Shown: in pieces, positions 32,950 through 37,000 of the stretch
Position numbering within the stretch: position 1 is the first letter of the stretch
Layout of the letters: each line of letters opens with the position of its first letter
Assembly: GCA_947650155.1 (NCBI GenBank)
Contig: CANSUS010000035.1
Span: 1 to 37,000 of the forward strand
From: an uncultured Lachnospiraceae bacterium
GTDB lineage: Bacteria > Bacillota > Clostridia > Lachnospirales > Lachnospiraceae
DNA length: 37,000 nucleotides
Reading direction: 5' to 3'
Program-made: the position numbers and the translations under genes
The notes under the pieces: generated by a model
Told to the model about the DNA's origin: nothing
What the model saw: the letters and a program-made list of their open reading frames with translations, nothing else
Database searches by the model: none

Positions 32950-33638
32950 TCTCCCTCACCTATCTTATATCCAATGCCCCAAACTGTAATAACATATCGG
33001 GGGTTACGCGGATCATCTTCAATTTTATTTCGTAATCTGCTGATATGAACATTGACCGCATTTTCATCTCCAACATACACCTCGTTCCATATCGATGAAT
33101 AAATTTGTTCTTTGGTATAAACTTTTTTAGGATTCTTCATAAGCAGTTTCAATATTTCAAATTCTTTCGAGGTCAGTTCTATTTTTTTACCCCTTTTCAC
33201 AATGGAATAATCATTGATATTGAGGACTAGCTCTCCTCTTTTTATTGTACTCTCCTCCTGAATTTCCCCTACGGCGTACTGCGTACTTCTTCTGATATTC
33301 GCTTTGATTCTTGCCAGTACCTCTGTTACGGAAAACGGCTTAGTAATATAATCGTCTGCCCCAAGCCCTAAGCCCAGCGTTTTATCAGAGTCCGTATCCT
33401 TTGCAGACACAATAATAATCGGCACCATACTTTTTTCTCTGATCACATTCATCACTTCCATCCCATTTATTTTAGGGATCATAAGATCGAGCAATACCAG
33501 GCTGTATTCCTCTTCAAAAAACTTTTTACAGGCACTTTCTCCGTCATAGGCGGCAGTCACTTCAAATCCTTCCGTTCCAAGAAATTTTTTCAGCATATCG
33601 CTGATTTCCACATCATCTTCAATTAACAATATTTTCAT
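32946..33638 (-). CDS. OmpR/PhoB-family response regulator
   Basis: Predicted 230 residues. Receiver: E7-D8-D9, phosphoacceptor D51 in LLDLMIP, S78 in VSAKD and K100 in YITKPF; winged-helix domain with ELTSKEFEILKLLMKN and VNVHISRLRNKIED. Start ATG at 33638 has GGGG seven bases ahead, given by the proximal initiation cassette; the 34 in-frame residues upstream are translated repeat and not part of the protein. It is encoded in overlap with its kinase and, from the operon, probably controls the BcrA-like exporter. Confidence 0.95.
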   Translation of the reverse strand: MKILLIEDDVEISDMLKKFLGTEGFEVTAAYDGESACKKFFEEEYSLVLLDLMIPKINGMEVMNVIREKSMVPIIIVSAKDTDSDKTLGLGLGADDYITKPFSVTEVLARIKANIRRSTQYAVGEIQEESTIKRGELVLNINDYSIVKRGKKIELTSKEFEILKLLMKNPKKVYTKEQIYSSIWNEVYVGDENAVNVHISRLRNKIEDDPRNPRYVITVWGIGYKIGEGE

Positions 33639-33756
33639 ATTTATACCCCATGTCCGCTTCAGCGGACTCAAAATCAATAGTTGAAAGCGTTTTTCTTTCA
33701 ACCTTATACCCCTTGTCCGCTTTAGCGGACTCAAAATCAATAGGTTGAATACGCAT
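33619..33756 (-). CDS. Putative 45-residue leader ORF spanning two tandem cassettes
   Basis: ATG at 33756 with GGAG ten bases ahead opens a frame that begins MRIQPIDFESAKADKGYK, passes through the second cassette copy (TLSTIDFESAEADMGYK) and stops at a TGA 18 bases inside the regulator gene. The start MRI(Q/H)PIDF is shared with the cassette before GH2. Reading through would bring ribosomes to the regulator start. Coding potential is uncertain since repeat DNA alone could explain the similarity. Confidence 0.35.
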   Translation of the reverse strand: MRIQPIDFESAKADKGYKVERKTLSTIDFESAEADMGYKYENIVN

Positions 33757-33767
33757 TTTTATTCAAC
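33636..33767 (-). repeat. Tandem structured initiation cassettes, first family, copies B1 and B2
   Basis: Minus strand, distal copy B1: hairpin 1 GTTGAATA-N8-TATTCAAC (33767-33744), spacer CTATTGATTTTGA, hairpin 2 GTCCGC-TAAA-GCGGAC (33730-33715), AAGGGGTATAA. Proximal copy B2: hairpin 1 GTTGAAAG-N7-CTTTCAAC (33702-33680), TATTGATTTTGA, hairpin 2 GTCCGC-TGAA-GCGGAC (33667-33652), ATGGGGTATAAAT, then the regulator ATG. B1 and B2 differ by paired changes in the hairpin-1 stem. Confidence 0.85.
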
Positions 33768-33797
33768 TCCATTTTTGTCCTGCATTCTTTAACACTT

Positions 33798-34592
33798 TTA
33801 AATTTCCAGCCTCTCACCACAGGACATATAATGCATATTTTTCATTTTCTGTGACAGATATTGATATGCCTCTTTCCCTGTACAATGACATGTATAAAAT
33901 TGTGTGTCTTTGTACTTTTGTAATTCCTTTGCTATCTCATCCAATAAGTTTTCTGATACCGTTTTTTTCGTAAGCGGATTAAACAAATGAAAACCGCCAA
34001 TGCAAAAGTAAGGCTTACTGTTTTCCGTCTTTTCCATTATGTTAACCACTCCGGCATGACCGCACCCCATGATAACTACAGTATGATTTTCTGTAATAAT
34101 CAGGTTCTGTTCATGAGAAAAAGTATCTCTGCCATTTTTATCGTACAATGCATCATTGGCAGGAGAATAAAATTTCTCCGTTTTGTCTACAGTAAACAAA
34201 GATAATTCCTCGTCAATTTTATAATCCCCATCCAGTATAACAACCTGCCCGTGCGCTTTCCATTTTGGGTCAATTCCTATCGACGTCTTGAAAAACAGTG
34301 TTTTGCTGTAATGTGGTTCAAACGCCTTTCTTTGCACGTAAACAGTGGCGGAGGAATTCCTTTTTAAAAACCTCCCAAGAGCGCCGCCATGATCATAGTG
34401 TCCATGTGAAATGATTACCGTATCCACACTCGCAATATCAATGTTCATTTTCTCCGCATTTTCAAACAACGTTTCATCCGGTCCCAAATCAAACAAAATC
34501 CGATGTGACTTCGTCTCGATATAAAGAGAAAGTCCATGTCTGGCTTTCAGTCCTGAATTTGCCGTGTTTTCTACCAAGGATGTAATTACCAT
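33798..34592 (-). CDS. Metallo-beta-lactamase-fold hydrolase
   Basis: Predicted 264 residues. The metal site is clear: SHGHYDHGG (H63, H65, D67, H68), IMGCGHAGVVN carrying the next histidine, and a late histidine in GGFHLF. The fold and spacing resemble the MBL subgroup annotated near the dihydropterin/aminobenzene phosphate synthase of archaea, whose bacterial members have mostly unknown substrates. Start ATG at 34592 has GGAGG eight bases ahead; the TTG at 34607 precedes that site. The gene is bracketed by 53-bp inverted cassette copies and may be transcribed on into the regulator operon, as no terminator is visible. Confidence 0.88.
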   Translation of the reverse strand: MVITSLVENTANSGLKARHGLSLYIETKSHRILFDLGPDETLFENAEKMNIDIASVDTVIISHGHYDHGGALGRFLKRNSSATVYVQRKAFEPHYSKTLFFKTSIGIDPKWKAHGQVVILDGDYKIDEELSLFTVDKTEKFYSPANDALYDKNGRDTFSHEQNLIITENHTVVIMGCGHAGVVNIMEKTENSKPYFCIGGFHLFNPLTKKTVSENLLDEIAKELQKYKDTQFYTCHCTGKEAYQYLSQKMKNMHYMSCGERLEI

Positions 34593-34650
34593 ACCATTAT
34601 CCTCCAATCTCTGATCCCTGCTTTCAAAAATAAGGGAAAAGCCCCTAAAC

Positions 34651-34659
34651 AGTATAGCA
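34651..34659 (-). promoter_or_regulatory. Extended -10 promoter of the metallo-hydrolase gene
   Basis: Minus strand TGC-TATACT (34659-34651), an extended -10 with a weak -35. The start codon is 59 bases downstream. Confidence 0.5.
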
Positions 34660-34763
34660 CAAATTGCAGCCTGAGTCTCTGTATTTCCTTATCAGGCTTA
34701 TAAGTGTGAAGAGCATGCATTCTTCATTGATTGTTTGTGCCGCTGCAGGCGGCATGTTTGGAA

Positions 34764-34831
34764 GGTTGAAAGAAAAACGCTTTCAACTATTGATTTTGAG
34801 TCCGCTGAAGCGGACAGGGGGTATAAAAATG
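34764..34831 (+). repeat. Structured initiation cassette, first family, orphan copy C
   Basis: The only plus-strand copy. Hairpin 1 GTTGAAAG-N7-CTTTCAAC (34765-34787), TATTGATTTTGA, hairpin 2 GTCCGC-TGAA-GCGGAC (34800-34815), AGGGGGTATAAAA and ATG (34829). The first 53 bases are identical to the reverse complement of 33651-33703. The ORF it would start is 39 codons with no recognisable features, so this copy may have no gene of its own. Confidence 0.8.
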
Positions 34832-34938
34832 AAACAGGGCAGACAAACCGTGATTTCTCACAAATTCATCCGCCCTGCGTCTCTGCACTGTCTCATACGC
34901 TTAAAAATATATCACAGGCTATCTGTATTCATTCTTTT

Positions 34939-35130
34939 TCATTCCTGAACCTCTGTGTTATTTTCCTTCTTGATCAATCCCCGATAAATCAGCAGGGCGC
35001 CAATTACTGACATGGTACTCTGTACAGTCGAATTTAAATCAACGCCGCATCTGTTACAGACAATATTGATTATTATATTGACAATGAGCATTCCCACCAC
35101 TACGGCAGCCCCTTTTAAAAAATGTTTCAT
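34939..35130 (-). CDS. Small membrane protein, unknown
   Basis: Predicted 63 residues: MKHFLKG start, a hydrophobic helix (AAVVVGMLIVNIIINIVC, about 8-25), a short extracellular-type turn (NRCGVDLNSTVQ), a second helix (about 38-53) and a charged tail (KKENNTEVQE). Start ATG has AAAGGGGAT ahead. It is divergent from the AgrC-like kinase gene. It is not an AgrD-type peptide precursor by sequence, nor an AgrB protease by size. Real because of its Shine-Dalgarno and two-helix pattern, but function unknown. Confidence 0.65.
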   Translation of the reverse strand: MKHFLKGAAVVVGMLIVNIIINIVCNRCGVDLNSTVQSTMSVIGALLIYRGLIKKENNTEVQE

Positions 35131-35292
35131 AATTTCATATCCCCTTTCAAAACATATATTTTTATCACAAAACAGTGTAGCAGAAAAAACAACCATTCTT
35201 TCAACGCAGTCATAAAATACCACAATTTGCGAATAAGCGCTTTTTTAACCTTGCAGAATACGCATTTATTCGTCATTTTTGCACAGCAGAAC

Positions 35293-35321
35293 TTGCTACA
35301 AAGAATCACATACAGTATAAT
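35293..35321 (+). promoter_or_regulatory. Promoter of the AgrC-like kinase operon
   Basis: -35 TTGCTA (35293-35298), 17-base spacer and perfect -10 TATAAT (35316-35321), 31 bases before the kinase start. Upstream, GCGAATAA (35228-35235) and TTATTCG (35266-35272) form an imperfect inverted pair that might bind the regulator. Confidence 0.7.
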
Positions 35322-35352
35322 CAGGGAAGGGAATCCTGAAAGGAGGGGCTGT

Positions 35353-36657
35353 ATGGAACAATATATTGGAATGCTGCTGTCTTTTTTTCTGCTTTCCCTC
35401 GCCATTCGTAATGTGTGGCCCAAACGTATGAGTCTGAAAGCGTTGATTGCGCTTTATTTGCTGCTGTTGCTTGCCGGAATGCCTGTAACGCTCCTGTCCT
35501 GTATCCCGTATGGTTTGTTTGGTATTCTGGCGGCAGCTTGTCTTTACGGATTAGTTGTCTGCCGGGATACTGCGCCCCAGAATGTCTGTATGAGCATGAT
35601 TGGATTTGTACTTACCGTCATAACAGATAATTTGCTGTCAATTCTCCAGGATATACTGCTATTATCAAATTCTTTCGCTGTCAGTCTGATTCGTATTGTG
35701 CTGTTTTATTATATTACGCTGCTCTGCGGCAGGATGCTTAAAAAATTATTATTGTCCGGCAAAGGTATTTTACGCCTTCCGCAGACCTGGTATCTGATCG
35801 ACGCCACATTACTGCTCCTGATAACCATCTTTCTTTTCGATGATTTGATTCCGGGACAAAATGGCTCTGTGGGCAGAATGATCTATAATAATGTCTTACA
35901 TATTTCCGGATATCTGCTTGTTATGCTTTTTCTGTTTCTGGCAATGCGCGGTTCTTATCTGGAACAGATACGGACGCAGGCAAAGCAGAAATCCCTGCAG
36001 GATTTACAGGAATACACGCACAATCTGGAAACCATGTATAACAGTCTGCGTTCCTTTAAACATGATTACGTTAATATCCTGCTCTCCCTGTCCGGCTATA
36101 TTGAAAACGGCGAGATAAACGAATTAAAAAACTATTTTGAAAGTAAAATCTTCCCGACCAAAAATCTGATCGACCAGGGCGATTACAAACTGAATCAGCT
36201 TAGTCATATTTGTGTGCTGGAAATCAAAAGCCTGCTCTGTGCAAAAATGATTTACGCGCATGAATCAGGAATCGACGTCACGATCGATATTCCTGACAGA
36301 GTGGAGCATTTTCCGATGGATACCGTAGACCTTGCCAGAATACTTGGAATCTTTTTGGACAATGCCATCGAAGCCGCACTGGAAACAGAACAGCCGCAAA
36401 TAGGACTGAATATCATACAGAATGAGACCGGTGTGTCGATTATTATAAGCAATTGCTTTCTGGATAACGGCGTGGCACTGTACCAGTCGAAGCAAAAAGG
36501 GTTCAGCACAAAGATCGGACATCAGGGAATCGGACTTTCCAACGCCCGAAAGATCATCAATTCATACGACAATGTGCTGTATGAAACCACTATACAAAAC
36601 AGCAGTTTCATACAGCATATGGAGCTTGCTGCCGGAAAGGAGTTACCTCAATGCTAA
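35353..36657 (+). CDS. AgrC-like sensor histidine kinase (GHKL type)
   Basis: Predicted 434 residues. Residues 1 to about 200 form six or seven membrane helices, the polytopic peptide-sensing domain of AgrC/ComD-like kinases; a coiled coil follows, then the phosphorylated histidine in SFKHDYVNILLSLSGYI (H237) and a GHKL ATPase domain with ILGIFLDNAIEAALE and GIGLSNARKI. Start ATG at 35353 has AAGGAGG ahead; the long upstream extension of the frame is not coding. It overlaps the next regulator gene by seven bases. Related kinases respond to secreted peptides, but no AgrB or AgrD gene is visible here. Confidence 0.9.
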   Translation: MEQYIGMLLSFFLLSLAIRNVWPKRMSLKALIALYLLLLLAGMPVTLLSCIPYGLFGILAAACLYGLVVCRDTAPQNVCMSMIGFVLTVITDNLLSILQDILLLSNSFAVSLIRIVLFYYITLLCGRMLKKLLLSGKGILRLPQTWYLIDATLLLLITIFLFDDLIPGQNGSVGRMIYNNVLHISGYLLVMLFLFLAMRGSYLEQIRTQAKQKSLQDLQEYTHNLETMYNSLRSFKHDYVNILLSLSGYIENGEINELKNYFESKIFPTKNLIDQGDYKLNQLSHICVLEIKSLLCAKMIYAHESGIDVTIDIPDRVEHFPMDTVDLARILGIFLDNAIEAALETEQPQIGLNIIQNETGVSIIISNCFLDNGVALYQSKQKGFSTKIGHQGIGLSNARKIINSYDNVLYETTIQNSSFIQHMELAAGKELPQC

Positions 36658-37000
36658 ACATCTTTGTCTGCGAGGATCACGCTGCACAGCGGCGGAGTAT
36701 CGTGCAAATTATTCAAAATACCGTGCTGATGGAAGAACTGGATATGCAGATTGTTTTAGATTCAGACGACCCTTATGTTCTGTTGGAAAAGATCAAGTCT
36801 AGTGAAAATACGGGCATTTATTTCCTTGATATTGACTTAGGCAGCAGCATGAACGGATTGAAACTGGCGCAGCAAATCAGATTATTTGATCCCCGCGGTT
36901 TCATTATTTTCATAACCGCACATTCTGAACTAAGCTATATGACCTTTCAGTATCGGGTGGAAGCAATGGACTTTGTATTAAAAGACAACCCTGCCGAAGC
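36651..37000 (+). CDS. LytTR/AgrA-type response regulator, cut by window end
   Basis: The first 116 codons are in the window. The receiver domain is clear: E8-D9, phosphoacceptor D60 in YFLDIDL, T89 in FITAHSE and K111 in VLKDNP, a pattern typical of AgrA/ComE-like regulators, which carry a LytTR DNA-binding domain beyond the part seen. Start ATG overlaps the end of the kinase gene and has AAAGGAG nine bases ahead. Partner of the AgrC-like kinase. Confidence 0.88.
   Translation, partial: MLNIFVCEDHAAQRRSIVQIIQNTVLMEELDMQIVLDSDDPYVLLEKIKSSENTGIYFLDIDLGSSMNGLKLAQQIRLFDPRGFIIFITAHSELSYMTFQYRVEAMDFVLKDNPAE

Larger units (their letters stand above)
34593..34938. other. Intergenic region (346 bases) before the metallo-hydrolase gene
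   Basis: Holds the metallo-hydrolase promoter (34651-34659), a hairpin GCCGC-TGCAG-GCGGC (34739-34753) and cassette copy C. A 39-codon ORF (34829-34948) starts at the cassette ATG but looks non-coding. No other gene was supported. Confidence 0.65.

Noticed and set aside
34829-34948. 39-codon ORF beginning at the orphan cassette ATG
   Set aside because: The initiation signals are good, but the product has no recognisable features, and the ORF overlaps the end of the minus-strand small membrane protein gene. Kept only as a note on the cassette.

Overview
The window comes from a Gram-positive, low-to-moderate-GC anaerobe of the Clostridia, most likely a Lachnospiraceae-type gut bacterium. The evidence is lipoprotein signal peptides, strong AGGAGG-type ribosome binding sites, OmpR-family two-component pairs next to ABC-2 exporters, a DUF2752 protein, an intracellular family-2 glycosidase and an AgrC/LytTR-like pair. 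A chemoreceptor and one sigma-D-like promoter suggest a motile species. I cannot name the species. Almost every gene lies on the minus strand; only an rRNA-methyltransferase-like gene (1.1-1.9 kb) and the AgrC/response-regulator pair at the right edge are on the plus strand. No tRNA, rRNA, CRISPR array, transposase or prophage gene was seen.

Layout by region. 0.2-3.4 kb: a lipoprotein, a methyltransferase, an Asn/Gln/Tyr-rich membrane protein and a DUF2752 protein. 3.5-5.9 kb: a polysaccharide O-acylation pair (MBOAT plus membrane-anchored SGNH hydrolase). 6.2-9.3 kb: a solute-binding lipoprotein co-transcribed with a chemoreceptor, with no ABC permeases. 9.5-12.9 kb: a defence-type operon, MNT nucleotidyltransferase - HEPN - BcgI-like fused restriction/methylase - half-length specificity subunit, behind one promoter with a palindromic operator. 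13.0-18.8 kb: an OmpR-type two-component system, an ABC-2 exporter and a membrane-bound lipase-like protein. Two promoters in this block share a triple 11/12-bp direct repeat, the likely regulator site. 18.9-25.2 kb: a large GH2 glycosidase and a three-gene set (GT2 glycosyltransferase, permuted NlpC/P60-like hydrolase, MprF/AglD-type membrane protein). 25.5-30.2 kb: a coiled-coil protein built of eleven 15-residue repeats, a MATE exporter, a radical SAM protein, a GNAT acetyltransferase and an unknown protein behind a sigma-D-like promoter. 30.3-34.6 kb: a second two-component/ABC exporter operon and a metallo-beta-lactamase-fold enzyme. 34.9-37.0 kb: a 63-residue membrane protein, divergent from an AgrC-like kinase and a LytTR-type regulator cut by the window end.

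The most unusual signal is non-coding. A short structured cassette (hairpin 1, an AT-rich spacer, hairpin 2, a G-rich Shine-Dalgarno, then ATG) occurs in at least five copies. Four lie in front of the specificity subunit, the GH2 gene and (in tandem) the second response regulator; one is a plus-strand orphan. Stem sequences differ between copies while base pairing is kept. Several copies also carry a mini-ORF that runs into the downstream start codon. A second, unrelated cassette precedes the solute-binding protein and the MNT gene; it encodes leader peptides sharing the tail QIR(A/G)LSKNGG, in which the AsnGlyGly codons form the Shine-Dalgarno of the real gene. Together they look like dispersed translation-initiation cassettes. 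Two copies of the first cassette form a perfect 53-bp inverted repeat around the metallo-hydrolase gene.
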